Assembly: GCA_015067885.1 (NCBI GenBank)
Contig: SVLO01000014.1
Span: forward strand, 1 to 48,993
Direction: 5' to 3'
DNA: 48,993 nt
Origin: Oscillospiraceae bacterium
GTDB taxonomy: Bacteria; Bacillota; Clostridia; Oscillospirales; Oscillospiraceae
The notes below the pieces were generated by a model. That model had not been told where the DNA came from and did not search any database. It saw only the letters and a program-made list of their open reading frames with translations. Each line of letters opens with the position of its first letter. The first letter of the stretch is position 1. A program made the position numbers and the translations under genes. Below, piece by piece: positions 1 through 7,932 of the stretch.

Positions 1-55
1 GGCTTTCGCATAAGGTTTCTTATGTACCTGCCGTGTACTTTTCGTGTACTTCGGC

Positions 56-99
56 AAAAAAAGAAACCCGAAAACCCTTGTAAAATAAGGGTTTTCGGG
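56..99 (-). terminator. Rho-independent terminator of guaA
   Basis: A perfect 13-bp stem (67-79 with 87-99, 7-nt loop) is followed on the minus strand by a T-rich run at 66-56. It lies just beyond the guaA stop codon. Bases 1-55 upstream of it hold nothing I can identify. Confidence 0.9.
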
Positions 100-109
100 G
101 TAGTGACTA

Positions 110-1111
110 CTATTCCCACTCGATCGTTCCGGTAGGCTTGGGGGTCAAATCGTACAGCACGCGGTTGATGCCCTCCACCTCGGCGGTGATGCGCTGGGTG
201 ATGCGGTGCAGCACGGCGTAGGGGATCTCCTCGATGGTGGCGGTCATGGCGTCCTTGGTGTTGACGGCACGGATGATGGCGGGCCAACCCTCGTAGCGCT
301 TCTCGTTGCGCACGCCCACGCTCTTCATGTCGGGCACGGAGATAAAATACTGCCACACGGACTCGGCCAGGCCGCACTTGTCAAACTCTTCCCGCAGGAT
401 GGCGTCCGCCTCGCGCAGGGCGTGCAGACGGTCCCGGGTGATGGCACCCAAGCAGCGCACACCCAGGCCGGGGCCGGGGAACGGCTGGCGGTAGACCATG
501 GCGTGGGGCAGGCCCAGGGCCTCGCCAACCACACGGACCTCGTCCTTGTAGAGCAGCTTCACCGGCTCCACCAGCTCCATGGCCATCTCGTCGGGCAGGC
601 CGCCCACGTTGTGGTGGGACTTGACGGGCTTGCCGCTCTCGGCGGCCTTGATGCTCTCTAAAATGTCGGGGTAAATGGTACCCTGAGCCAAGAAGTCGAT
701 ACCCTCCAGCTTGGCTGCCTCCTCATCAAAGACCTTGATGAACTCGCCGCCGATGATCTTGCGCTTCTTCTCCGGGTCGGACACGCCGGCCAGCAGGTCC
801 AGGAAGCGGTCGGTGGCATCGACGTAGACCAGGTTGGCATCCAGCTCCTGACCGAAGACCTTGATAACGTCCTCGCTCTCGCCCTTGCGCATCAGGCCGT
901 GGTTGACGTGGACGCAGACCAACTGCTTGCCGATGGCTTTGATGAGCAGAGCGGCAACCACAGAGGAGTCCACACCGCCGGACAGGGCCAGCAAGACCTT
1001 CTTGTCGCCCACCTGGGCGCGGACAGCGGCCACCTGCTCGGCAATGAAGGCGTCGGCCAGCTCTCGGGTGGTGATACGCTGCATGGAGTCGGGACGGACA
1101 TTATTGGACAT
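110..1111 (-). CDS. guaA: GMP synthase ATP-pyrophosphatase subunit (no glutaminase domain)
   Basis: Converts XMP to GMP with ATP and ammonia, the last step of guanine nucleotide synthesis. The product is 333 aa. The PP-loop LALSGGVDSS lies near residue 45, and the C-terminal dimerisation domain ends in the family signature KPTGTIEWE. The ATG at 1111 was chosen because AGGGGG lies about 9 nt upstream. The longer frame, to 1222, runs back over the promoter and has no RBS. Usual bacterial GuaA is about 510 aa with an N-terminal class I glutamine amidotransferase. That domain is absent here and the upstream DNA is promoter plus a divergent gene, so this resembles the two-subunit arrangement known from archaea. 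A separate GATase elsewhere, or direct use of ammonia, is inferred. No purine riboswitch is visible in the roughly 30-nt leader. Confidence 0.93.
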   Translation of the reverse strand: MSNNVRPDSMQRITTRELADAFIAEQVAAVRAQVGDKKVLLALSGGVDSSVVAALLIKAIGKQLVCVHVNHGLMRKGESEDVIKVFGQELDANLVYVDATDRFLDLLAGVSDPEKKRKIIGGEFIKVFDEEAAKLEGIDFLAQGTIYPDILESIKAAESGKPVKSHHNVGGLPDEMAMELVEPVKLLYKDEVRVVGEALGLPHAMVYRQPFPGPGLGVRCLGAITRDRLHALREADAILREEFDKCGLAESVWQYFISVPDMKSVGVRNEKRYEGWPAIIRAVNTKDAMTATIEEIPYAVLHRITQRITAEVEGINRVLYDLTPKPTGTIEWE

Positions 1112-1147
1112 AATAGAGTACCCCCTATTCAAAAAATTCATGTAGTC

Positions 1148-1176
1148 ATTATACAACCGTCCATGGCATGACGCAA
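1148..1176 (-). promoter_or_regulatory. Predicted sigma-A promoter of guaA
   Basis: On the minus strand there is TTGCGT, a 17-bp spacer and TATAAT, placing transcription start about 30 nt before the guaA ATG. Confidence 0.65.
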
Positions 1177-1272
1177 GAAAAAAATCGACATTCTGCACCC
1201 GGTTGCTTCCGTTTTTTTGCACAAAACTTCGCCGGTGCGGCCCGATCGCCCGTCAAGAGTGTTTGCGACCCA

Positions 1273-1301
1273 TTGACCGGGCGGGGCGGTTGGTGTAAAA
1301 T
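1273..1301 (+). promoter_or_regulatory. Predicted sigma-A promoter of the ROK glucokinase
   Basis: TTGACC, 17-bp spacer, TAAAAT, about 35 nt upstream of the kinase start codon. Confidence 0.65.
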
Positions 1302-1335
1302 AACACAAACCTCGTTTGAAAGTGAGGACACGACA

Positions 1336-2289
1336 ATGAGTGACAAGCTGGTCTTTGCCGCGGACATCGGCGGCACCACCGTGAAGCTGGGCCTGTTCCG
1401 CGCCGACGGCACCCTGCTGGACAAGTGGGAGATCCCCACCCGCACCCTGCAGGACGGTAAACATATTCTGCCCGATGTGGCCGCCTCCATTCGTGAGAAA
1501 ATGGACCGGGAGGGCATTGCTCCCCAGCAGGTGGCGGGCATCGGCTTCGGCGTGCCCGGCCCGGTGGATGAAAATCACGTGGCCATCCACGGCTGCGACA
1601 ACCTTGGCTGGGGCCGTGTGCCGGTGAAGGGCGACATGAACGCCCTGCTGCCCGAGATCCCCAACGTGGTGGCGGGCAACGACGCCAACGTGGCCGCCCT
1701 GGGCGAGGCGTGGCTGGGCAGCGGCAAGGGCTATCGCAACTCCGTGCTGTTCACCCTGGGTACCGGCGTGGGCGGCGGCGTTATCATTGATGGGCGCATC
1801 GTACCCGGCCGCAACGGCGCCGCCGGTGAGCTGGGCCACATGCTGGTCAAACCTGACGAAACCGTCCCCTGCGGCTGCGGCAAGTGCGGCTGTCTGGAAC
1901 AGTACGCCTCCGCCACCGGCATGGCCCGGCTGGCCCGGGAAGCGCTGGCCGCCTGCGATACCCCCTCCCCCCTACGCGACCTTGACAACGTCACTGCCAA
2001 GGACGTGTGCGACCACGCCCGGGCGGGCGACGGCCTTGCCAACGAGATACTGGACCGCTTTGCCGACTACTTGGCCCGGGGCATGAGCTTTGCCAGCTGC
2101 ACCGTGGATCCAGAGGTCATCATGGTGGGCGGCGGTGTCAGCCGGGCGGGCGACACCCTCTTGGAGCCGGTACGCCGCCACTTCCGCAAGTACGCCTACC
2201 ACCCCTGTGTGGACACCCCCATCCTGGCCGCCCAACTGGGCAACGACGCGGGCATCTACGGCTGCGCGGCCATGGTGCTGGGCATTTGA
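1336..2289 (+). CDS. glcK: ROK family glucokinase
   Basis: Phosphorylates glucose to glucose-6-phosphate in the cytoplasm. The product is 317 aa, normal for ROK glucokinases. It opens with the phosphate-binding motif AADIGGTTVKLG, has a central ROK signature (GTGVGGG, then NGAAGELGH) and the zinc motif CGCGKCGCLEQ around residue 177. The start at 1336 follows GTGAGG by about 8 nt. The in-frame codons back to 1168 include the promoter and have no ribosome binding site. It is transcribed alone, between its own promoter and a strong terminator. ROK sugar kinases can prefer fructose or N-acetylmannosamine, so glucose is the likely but not proven substrate. Confidence 0.9.
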   Translation: MSDKLVFAADIGGTTVKLGLFRADGTLLDKWEIPTRTLQDGKHILPDVAASIREKMDREGIAPQQVAGIGFGVPGPVDENHVAIHGCDNLGWGRVPVKGDMNALLPEIPNVVAGNDANVAALGEAWLGSGKGYRNSVLFTLGTGVGGGVIIDGRIVPGRNGAAGELGHMLVKPDETVPCGCGKCGCLEQYASATGMARLAREALAACDTPSPLRDLDNVTAKDVCDHARAGDGLANEILDRFADYLARGMSFASCTVDPEVIMVGGGVSRAGDTLLEPVRRHFRKYAYHPCVDTPILAAQLGNDAGIYGCAAMVLGI

Positions 2290-2301
2290 ACCATTTACAA
2301 A

Positions 2302-2336
2302 ACGGGCCTCTCCCGGTTGGGAGAGGCCCGTTTTTT
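2302..2336. terminator. Terminator after the glucokinase gene
   Basis: 13-bp perfect stem (2302-2314 with 2319-2331) with a GGTT loop, followed by six T on the plus strand. It abuts the stop codon of the converging pfkB gene and may serve both strands. Confidence 0.9.
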
Positions 2337-3265
2337 CAATCAATCTTCTGTACAGTGATTTTACTGTACACCGTTTCGATATCAGCCGTTTGAGGCGGCA
2401 AAGTACCCTCGGTCATACAGGCCGCGGAGCCAAAGGCCAGCGCACGGCGCAGCCGCTCGGCCGCGTCCGCCCCCTCCCCCGCCGCGGCGAGGAAGCCGGC
2501 GATGGAGCTGTCCCCCGCGCCGATGGTGGAGCGCACCTGCACCGGCGGGACCTCCCCACGGAACAGGCCCTCGTCACAGGCCAGCACGGCACCGTCGCCG
2601 CCCATGCTGACCAGCACGTTGGCGATGCCTTTTTCATGCAAGGCGGTGGCCGCCTTTGCGGCCTGTTCGATGGTTTCCACCGGGCTGCCCAAATAGGCGG
2701 AAATTTCCTCCTGGTTGGGTTTGATGAACCATGGCTTGACCTCCAGCAGGTCCGCGTAAGCAAAGGACCGGGAGTCCACAACTACCTTCGTCCCCTGCCC
2801 GGCAGCCTGTTTCAGAAAATCCTTGACCGCAGACAGCGCCATTCCCTCCGGCACACGGCCGGTCATGGTCAGGGCGGTGTTCGCACCCAACTTTTCCTCC
2901 AACAGAGCGGTTACCCGCCCCAGCACACCGTCGTCCACCGTAAAGCCGGGGAAACTGATGCGTGTCTCTTTGCCGTGCGGGGTGTGGACAGTGATATTCT
3001 CCCGGATGCGGCCGGGGACGGTGATCACCTCGGCGCGGACACCGTCGGCAGACAGGCTGCGCAGGAAGCTGTCGTCGTTCTCCTCTCCCAGAAGCAGCAC
3101 CGCCGTGTTTTCACAGCCGGCGCTGACCAGCGCCCGGGAGATGTTCACGCCCTTGCCTCCGGCCTGGCACAGGTCCATTTGAATCAAATTCTCGTGGTTC
3201 AGCACCAGTTCGCCGCTGCAGTGCATATCAAAGGCGGGACTCAGGGTCAGAGTGATAATGTCCAT
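2336..3265 (-). CDS. PfkB-family hexose kinase (1-phosphofructokinase / tagatose-6-phosphate kinase type)
   Basis: 309 aa, the usual size of FruK/LacC-type kinases. The start (MDIITLTLSPAFD) matches this subfamily. The Gly-rich AGGKGVN motif lies near residue 35, and the catalytic signature IGAGDSSIAGF is near residue 248, with Asp as the expected base. It begins 3 nt after galE ends, so it is the last gene of the kinase-galE-pfkB operon. In that setting it could phosphorylate a hexose phosphate released during hexosamine or galactose breakdown. Fructose-1-P versus tagatose-6-P cannot be separated from sequence, and no PTS gene is nearby. Confidence 0.85.
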   Translation of the reverse strand: MDIITLTLSPAFDMHCSGELVLNHENLIQMDLCQAGGKGVNISRALVSAGCENTAVLLLGEENDDSFLRSLSADGVRAEVITVPGRIRENITVHTPHGKETRISFPGFTVDDGVLGRVTALLEEKLGANTALTMTGRVPEGMALSAVKDFLKQAAGQGTKVVVDSRSFAYADLLEVKPWFIKPNQEEISAYLGSPVETIEQAAKAATALHEKGIANVLVSMGGDGAVLACDEGLFRGEVPPVQVRSTIGAGDSSIAGFLAAAGEGADAAERLRRALAFGSAACMTEGTLPPQTADIETVYSKITVQKID

Positions 3266-3268
3266 AAA

Positions 3269-4285
3269 TCAATTCTCGTAGCCGTTGGGGTTGCCCTTCT
3301 GCCAGCGCCAGGTGTCGCCGCACATATCCTCCAGGCTCAGGCCGGCCGTCCAGCCCAGCTCCCTGGCGCTCTTGGCCGGGTCGGCGTAGCAGGTGGCCAG
3401 GTCGCCGGGACGGCGGGGGGCGATGACGTAGGGTACCTTGACCCCGCTGGCGGACTCGAAGGCGCGGACCATGTCCAGCACGCTGTAACCGTTGCCGGTG
3501 CCCAGGTTGAACACCGCCTCGCCCTTGTGGTCGGCCAGGTAGTCGATGGCGGCCACATGGCCCTTGGCCAGGTCCACCACGTGGATGTAGTCCCGCACGC
3601 CGGTGCCGTCGGGGGTGGGATAGTCGTTGCCAAAGACGTTCAGATGCTCCCGCTTGCCCACGGCAGTTTGGGAGATGTAGGGCATGAGGTTATTGGGGAT
3701 GCCGTTGGGATGCTCGCCGATGGTGCCGCTGGCGTGGGCGCCCACGGGGTTAAAGTAGCGCAGCAAAACAACGCTCCAACGGTCGTCCGCCTTGGCGATG
3801 TCACGCAAAATCTGCTCGCACATATACTTGGTCCAGCCGTAGGGGTTGGTGCAGTTGCCGGTCTTGCTGTCCTCCCGCAGGGGCATCTCGTTGTCCCCGG
3901 AATAGACGGTAGCGGAGGAGGAAAACACGATGTTGCGCACGTTCCACTTGTCCATGACACGGCACAGGGTCATGGTGGAGTTGAGGTTATTGTCATAGTA
4001 CTTCAGGGGGATGGCCACGGACTCGCCCACCGCCTTCAGTCCGGCGAAGTGGATGACGCAGTCGATGGCGTGCTTGGCGAAGATGGCGTCCAGCACCGCC
4101 TCGTCCCGCACGTCGCCCTCATAGAAGGTGACGGCCTTGCCGGTGATCTTCTCCACCCGCTTCAGGCTCTCGGGGTTGGAGTTGCACAGATTGTCAATGA
4201 CGATGGGGGTGTGACCCTTCTCGATCAGTTCCACACAGGTATGGCTGCCGATATAGCCGGCGCCGCCGGTAACAAGTACGTTCAT
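3269..4285 (-). CDS. galE: UDP-glucose 4-epimerase
   Basis: Interconverts UDP-galactose and UDP-glucose, often also UDP-GalNAc and UDP-GlcNAc. The product is 338 aa, full length for GalE. It shows the NAD-binding motif TGGAGYIGSH at the N-terminus, the SSSATVY catalytic serine/threonine region near residue 122 and the YGWTK catalytic Tyr-Lys pair near residue 147. Its ATG overlaps the stop of the upstream NahK-like kinase (ATGA), indicating translational coupling. This is the same partner arrangement as in the galacto-N-biose/lacto-N-biose pathway. Confidence 0.95.
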   Translation of the reverse strand: MNVLVTGGAGYIGSHTCVELIEKGHTPIVIDNLCNSNPESLKRVEKITGKAVTFYEGDVRDEAVLDAIFAKHAIDCVIHFAGLKAVGESVAIPLKYYDNNLNSTMTLCRVMDKWNVRNIVFSSSATVYSGDNEMPLREDSKTGNCTNPYGWTKYMCEQILRDIAKADDRWSVVLLRYFNPVGAHASGTIGEHPNGIPNNLMPYISQTAVGKREHLNVFGNDYPTPDGTGVRDYIHVVDLAKGHVAAIDYLADHKGEAVFNLGTGNGYSVLDMVRAFESASGVKVPYVIAPRRPGDLATCYADPAKSARELGWTAGLSLEDMCGDTWRWQKGNPNGYEN

Positions 4286-5355
4286 TTGCTAAACTCCTTT
4301 ACAATGTCATTCATCTGCTGCCACTTGGCCTCCATATCGGCCACCAGTTTGAACTGGGTGCGGGCGCGGTCCAAATTCTGCCCCTCATACTGGGTGGAGA
4401 AGTAGACGTCGCCGTCCAAATAATCGGCAAGGAAGCGCACGCCGCATTCCAGTGTCATGAGCTTGGCGCCCATGGGCAGCATCTGCCGCTCCAGCTCGGT
4501 CAGACCGGGACAGGCGGTCAAAAAGCCCTCGGTGTAAGTACGGAACAGCTCCAGGCTCATCTCCACCTTGTCAAGGTCCTTCTCATCCTCGGCGGCGGTG
4601 GAGGCACCAAAGCGAATGGAGTCGCCGTAGTCGTAGAGGCTCAGGCCGGGCATGACCGTGTCAAGGTCGATGACACACAGGGCCTTGCGGGTCTTGGCGT
4701 CCAGCATAACGTTGTTCATCTTGGTGTCGTTGTGAGTCACCCGCAGGGGCAGCTTGCCCGCGGCCAGCAGGTCCACCAGGGTGGCCGCCTCTTCCTCCCG
4801 GGCAAGGGCAAACTCGATCTCCTCCCGCACGGACGCCCCGCGGCCCAGCTTATCCGCCTCCACCGAGCGGCGGAAAGCACGGTAACGGTCGGGGGTATCG
4901 TGGAAGTGGGGGATGGTCTCGGTCAGGGTGTGGGCGGGAAAGTCCTTCAAACGCTGCTGGAAGCAACCAAAGGCCACGGCGCTCTCGTAGAAATCCGCCG
5001 GAGTCTCGGGCAGCTGCAGGCAGATGGAGTCCTCCACATAGCGGGTCATACGCCAAAATTCCCGCTGCTCATAGTACAGATAGGGTTTTCCGTCCACGGT
5101 CCGGACCAGCTGCATGACCTGACGGGGGTCGTCCACCCGTTCCAGCAGATATTCGGTAACGGCGGCGATGTTGTTCATCAGGCCGTCCATATCCTTGAAC
5201 ACCATGTTGTTCACCTGCTGAAGGACGAACCTCTCCCCGGTTTCGGTAACCACCAGATAGGTCTTGTTGATATGGCCGTGGCCAAAAGGCTCGCAACTGA
5301 CCACGTCGCTGGCCAGGGCAAATTGAGTCAAAATGGGTGCGAGCTGTTCTTTCAT
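4282..5355 (-). CDS. NahK-like N-acetylhexosamine 1-kinase (APH-fold)
   Basis: 357 aa aminoglycoside-phosphotransferase-fold kinase, the size of bifidobacterial NahK. The Brenner-type catalytic loop HNDTKMNNVM lies near residue 208, and the metal-binding Asp is in VIDLDTVMPG near residue 228. The family phosphorylates GlcNAc, GalNAc or Gal at the anomeric position. The link to galE and the divergent nucleotidyltransferase supports an N-acetylhexosamine or galactose salvage role. No lacto-N-biose phosphorylase is present in the window, so the sugar source is unknown. The start at 5355 follows a G-rich AAAGGGGG about 7 nt upstream. Confidence 0.8.
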   Translation of the reverse strand: MKEQLAPILTQFALASDVVSCEPFGHGHINKTYLVVTETGERFVLQQVNNMVFKDMDGLMNNIAAVTEYLLERVDDPRQVMQLVRTVDGKPYLYYEQREFWRMTRYVEDSICLQLPETPADFYESAVAFGCFQQRLKDFPAHTLTETIPHFHDTPDRYRAFRRSVEADKLGRGASVREEIEFALAREEEAATLVDLLAAGKLPLRVTHNDTKMNNVMLDAKTRKALCVIDLDTVMPGLSLYDYGDSIRFGASTAAEDEKDLDKVEMSLELFRTYTEGFLTACPGLTELERQMLPMGAKLMTLECGVRFLADYLDGDVYFSTQYEGQNLDRARTQFKLVADMEAKWQQMNDIVKEFSK

Positions 5356-5389
5356 ACAAACAGCCCCCTTTCCTTTTTCTATCTGCCAT

Positions 5390-5418
5390 ATTTTATCATG
5401 TCACTCCACAAAAGTGAA
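5390..5418 (-). promoter_or_regulatory. Predicted promoter of the NahK-like/galE/pfkB operon
   Basis: Minus strand TTCACT, 17-bp spacer, TAAAAT. It sits immediately downstream of the CAACTTTGG direct repeats. Confidence 0.6.
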
Positions 5419-5421
5419 GTA

Positions 5422-5451
5422 CAACTTTGGTTCGGAAACGTTCAACTTTGG
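5422..5451. repeat. Direct repeat CAACTTTGG x2, candidate operator
   Basis: Two perfect 9-bp copies start at 5422 and 5443, 21 bp apart (two helical turns). They lie between the divergent NahK-like and nucleotidyltransferase promoters, next to the former's -35. The geometry suits a dimeric regulator, and no regulator gene is adjacent. Confidence 0.5.
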
Positions 5452-5480
5452 CTCTCTCCCCTGTTTTTTGTCTTTTGCCC

Positions 5481-5509
5481 TTGCATTACGGCAAAAAAAG
5501 GAATAAAAT
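5481..5509 (+). promoter_or_regulatory. Predicted promoter of the sugar nucleotidyltransferase gene
   Basis: TTGCAT, 17-bp spacer, TAAAAT. The AAGGAGG ribosome binding site follows at 5528-5534. Confidence 0.55.
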
Positions 5510-5541
5510 AGAGTCTCAAAGAATACAAGGAGGTATTACTT

Positions 5542-6459
5542 ATGAAAGCTCCCACTCTTGTTATTTTGGCCGCCGGTATGGGCAGCCGCTTTGGCGGTAT
5601 GAAGCAGATGACCCCTGTGGATCCTCAGGGCAACTTCATCATGGACTACTCCATCTTTGATGCCATCCGTGCCGGCTTCGGTAAGGTCGTGTGTGTCATC
5701 AAGGAGGAAATGCGCGAGGATTTCGAGGCCCTGGTGGGCGGCCGTGTCCGCGCCCATGTGGAACTGGCCTACTCCTATCAGAGCCTGGACCGTATGCTGC
5801 CCGAGGGATTCACTGTTCCTGAGGGGCGCGTAAAGCCCTGGGGCACCACCCACGCGGTAATGTGCGCCGTGGATGAGCTGGACGGCCCCTTCGCCATTAT
5901 CAATGCCGACGACTTCTACGGCTACGAGGCGTTCAAGGCCCTGGCCGACTTCCTCAAGCAGGAGCATACCGCCACCCAGCACGCCATGGTGGGCTACAAC
6001 CTGGAGAACACCGTCACCGACCACGGCTCCGTTTCCCGCGGCGTGTGCCAGGTGGACGGCAACGGCTTCCTCTCCGGCGTGGTGGAGCGTACCACCATTG
6101 AAAAGCGCCCCAACGGCGCCGCCTACACCGAGGACGGCGGCAAGACCTGGATCGACCTGCCCGCCGGCACCGTGGTGTCCATGAATATGTGGGGCTTCCA
6201 GCGGCCCGCCCTGGATCTGATGATCGATATGTTCAAGGACTTCCTGGCCAACAACCTCCCCGCCAACCCCATGAAGGCCGAGTACTTCCTGCCCCTGGTC
6301 TCCGACCGCATGATCAACACCGGCTCCGGCACCATTGAAGTGCTGAACACCGATGCCAAGTGGTACGGCATGACCTATAAGGAGGACCTGCAGGGCGTTA
6401 TGGACGCCATCGCCGACATGAAGAAGGCGGGCGCCTACCCCGAGAGCCTGTGGGGCTGA
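5542..6459 (+). CDS. Sugar-1-phosphate nucleotidyltransferase
   Basis: 305 aa. The N-terminal signature LAAGMGSRFGGMKQ (residues 9-22) is the nucleotide-binding loop of sugar nucleotidyltransferases, and NADDFYG near residue 117 supplies the metal-binding acidic residues. It probably converts a sugar-1-phosphate made by the divergent NahK-like kinase into a nucleotide sugar, which GalE can then epimerise. The role matches the uridylyltransferase step of the galacto-N-biose pathway, but the protein is not of the GalT type. AAGGAGG precedes the ATG by 7 nt. The nucleotide (UTP or another) and the sugar are not resolved by sequence. Confidence 0.8.
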   Translation: MKAPTLVILAAGMGSRFGGMKQMTPVDPQGNFIMDYSIFDAIRAGFGKVVCVIKEEMREDFEALVGGRVRAHVELAYSYQSLDRMLPEGFTVPEGRVKPWGTTHAVMCAVDELDGPFAIINADDFYGYEAFKALADFLKQEHTATQHAMVGYNLENTVTDHGSVSRGVCQVDGNGFLSGVVERTTIEKRPNGAAYTEDGGKTWIDLPAGTVVSMNMWGFQRPALDLMIDMFKDFLANNLPANPMKAEYFLPLVSDRMINTGSGTIEVLNTDAKWYGMTYKEDLQGVMDAIADMKKAGAYPESLWG

Positions 6460-6470
6460 TTTGATACGTA

Positions 6471-6511
6471 AAAATCCCGGTTCGGCAACTGCCGAACCGG
6501 GATTTTATTTT
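6471..6511. terminator. Bidirectional terminator between the nucleotidyltransferase and rnfB genes
   Basis: 16-bp perfect stem (6471-6486 with 6491-6506), AACT loop, T-rich on both strands. It ends two converging transcripts. Confidence 0.88.
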
Positions 6512-6516
6512 GCTCT

Positions 6517-7317
6517 TTATTCCGCACCGGGAACGCGAATGACACCCACGGGACATTCCTTTACGCACAGCTGGCAGCCCACGCACCTATCTTGGTCGAT
6601 AACCGCCAGATTGTTGTCCACGGTGATGGCATCCTTGGCGCAAACTTTAGCGCACTTCATACAGCCGATACAGCCGGCGGAACAGACCGCTCGGACGTCC
6701 GCCCCCTTGTCCCGGCTGCTGCACAGCACCACCGGCTTGCGCCGATGCTCCGGTACGAGGTGGATGATTCCGTTGGGACAGGCACTCACGCACAGGCCAC
6801 AGCCCACACATTTGGTCCGGTCGATCCGGGCGATCCCCCGCTCCATCGCGATGGCGCCAAAGGGGCAGACCGCCGCACAGTCGCCGTAACCAAGGCAGCC
6901 GTAGGCGCAGGCACCATCACCGCCGTACAGGCCCTTGGCCGCGGCGCAGCGGTTCAGGCCTTGATAATCAAAGCGCTTGGCGGTATGCTCACAGTCACCG
7001 GAACAGGCCACCGCCGCTTTCATGCTGCGGCTCTGTCCCGCTTCCACGCCCATGATGGCCGCCACAGCCCCGGTACACTCGACACCGCCGGGGGTACATT
7101 TATCAATCGGGGCGCCGTCCTCCACGACGGCACGGGCGTAGTCGGCGCAGCCGGCAAAGCCGCAGGCGCCGCAGTTGGCCCCGGCCAGCACCGCATTGAT
7201 CTGCTCCACCCGCTCATCCACAGGCACATACATGACCACTGAGGCAGCCACTAAAATCACAGCACCGACGATACCGATGGCTGCAACGACAACCACAGCA
7301 AACAAAATCGGATTCAT
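6517..7317 (-). CDS. rnfB: Rnf complex iron-sulfur subunit RnfB
   Basis: 266 aa. One N-terminal membrane anchor (residues 4-30) is followed by the NCGACGFAGC motif of the family's first [4Fe-4S] cluster. A long ferredoxin-like tail follows, with four Cys-rich cluster motifs, for example CVGCGLCVSACP and CVGCQLCVKECP. In the complex it receives electrons from reduced ferredoxin and passes them inward toward RnfC and NAD+. It is the last gene of rnfCDGEAB, the usual position and gene order in clostridia. Confidence 0.95.
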   Translation of the reverse strand: MNPILFAVVVVAAIGIVGAVILVAASVVMYVPVDERVEQINAVLAGANCGACGFAGCADYARAVVEDGAPIDKCTPGGVECTGAVAAIMGVEAGQSRSMKAAVACSGDCEHTAKRFDYQGLNRCAAAKGLYGGDGACAYGCLGYGDCAAVCPFGAIAMERGIARIDRTKCVGCGLCVSACPNGIIHLVPEHRRKPVVLCSSRDKGADVRAVCSAGCIGCMKCAKVCAKDAITVDNNLAVIDQDRCVGCQLCVKECPVGVIRVPGAE

Positions 7318-7335
7318 TGATATGTCCCCCTCCCA

Positions 7336-7932
7336 TCAACCGCCGAAGACAGCTTCCACAATGCCGCCAAAGCCCATAAAGGACAGGGACACCATGGCAG
7401 CAGATACCAGCGTGATGGGCAGGCCTTCAAAGCACTTCGGGGGCGCGGCATCCTCCACCCGGCGGCGCACGCCGGAGAACAGCACCATGGCCACCAAAAA
7501 ACCGATACCGGCCCCGGCAGCGCAGACAATGCTTTCGATAAAGTTATATCCCTCGTCCAAATTGAGGATGGTCACACCCAAAATGGTGCAGTTGGTGGTG
7601 ATCAGCGGCAGATAAACACCCAGCGCGCGATACAGGGTCGGTATGTATTTTTTCAGCACATTTTCAAGCAACTGCACCAAAATCGCAATGACCAAAATAA
7701 ATACGATGGTCTGCAGATATGCCAAGCCGTTGGGTTCCAAAATCATGGTATATATGGGCCAGGTAACGGCTGTGGACAATACCATAACAAAGGTAACGGC
7801 CAGGGACATACCCACGGCGCTGTCCAGCTTCTTGGATACGCCCAGGAACGGGCAGATACCCAAAAACTTGACCAGCACATAATTATCCACCAGGATCATG
7901 GTGAAGAAAATGCTTGCAAGCTTAACTGCCAT
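7336..7932 (-). CDS. rnfA: Rnf complex membrane subunit RnfA
   Basis: 198 aa integral membrane protein with about six hydrophobic segments, paralogous to RnfE. It forms the ion-translocating membrane core of the ferredoxin:NAD+ oxidoreductase. Conserved cysteine regions FLGICPFLG near residue 26 and TNCTILG near residue 110 are those implicated in the membrane-embedded iron centre of Rnf/Nqr. Its ATG overlaps the rnfE stop by one base (TGATG), indicating coupled translation. Confidence 0.95.
   Translation of the reverse strand: MAVKLASIFFTMILVDNYVLVKFLGICPFLGVSKKLDSAVGMSLAVTFVMVLSTAVTWPIYTMILEPNGLAYLQTIVFILVIAILVQLLENVLKKYIPTLYRALGVYLPLITTNCTILGVTILNLDEGYNFIESIVCAAGAGIGFLVAMVLFSGVRRRVEDAAPPKCFEGLPITLVSAAMVSLSFMGFGGIVEAVFGG

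Noticed and set aside
1-55. Possible RNA gene or repeat at the window start (GTGTACTT twice)
   Set aside because: Too short, no cloverleaf or conserved RNA motif.
1112-1147. Purine riboswitch in front of guaA
   Set aside because: The leader is only about 30 nt and lacks the conserved aptamer core.
2090-4405. 771-codon open frame on the plus strand
   Set aside because: Runs through a terminator and antisense to pfkB and galE, with no recognisable domain.
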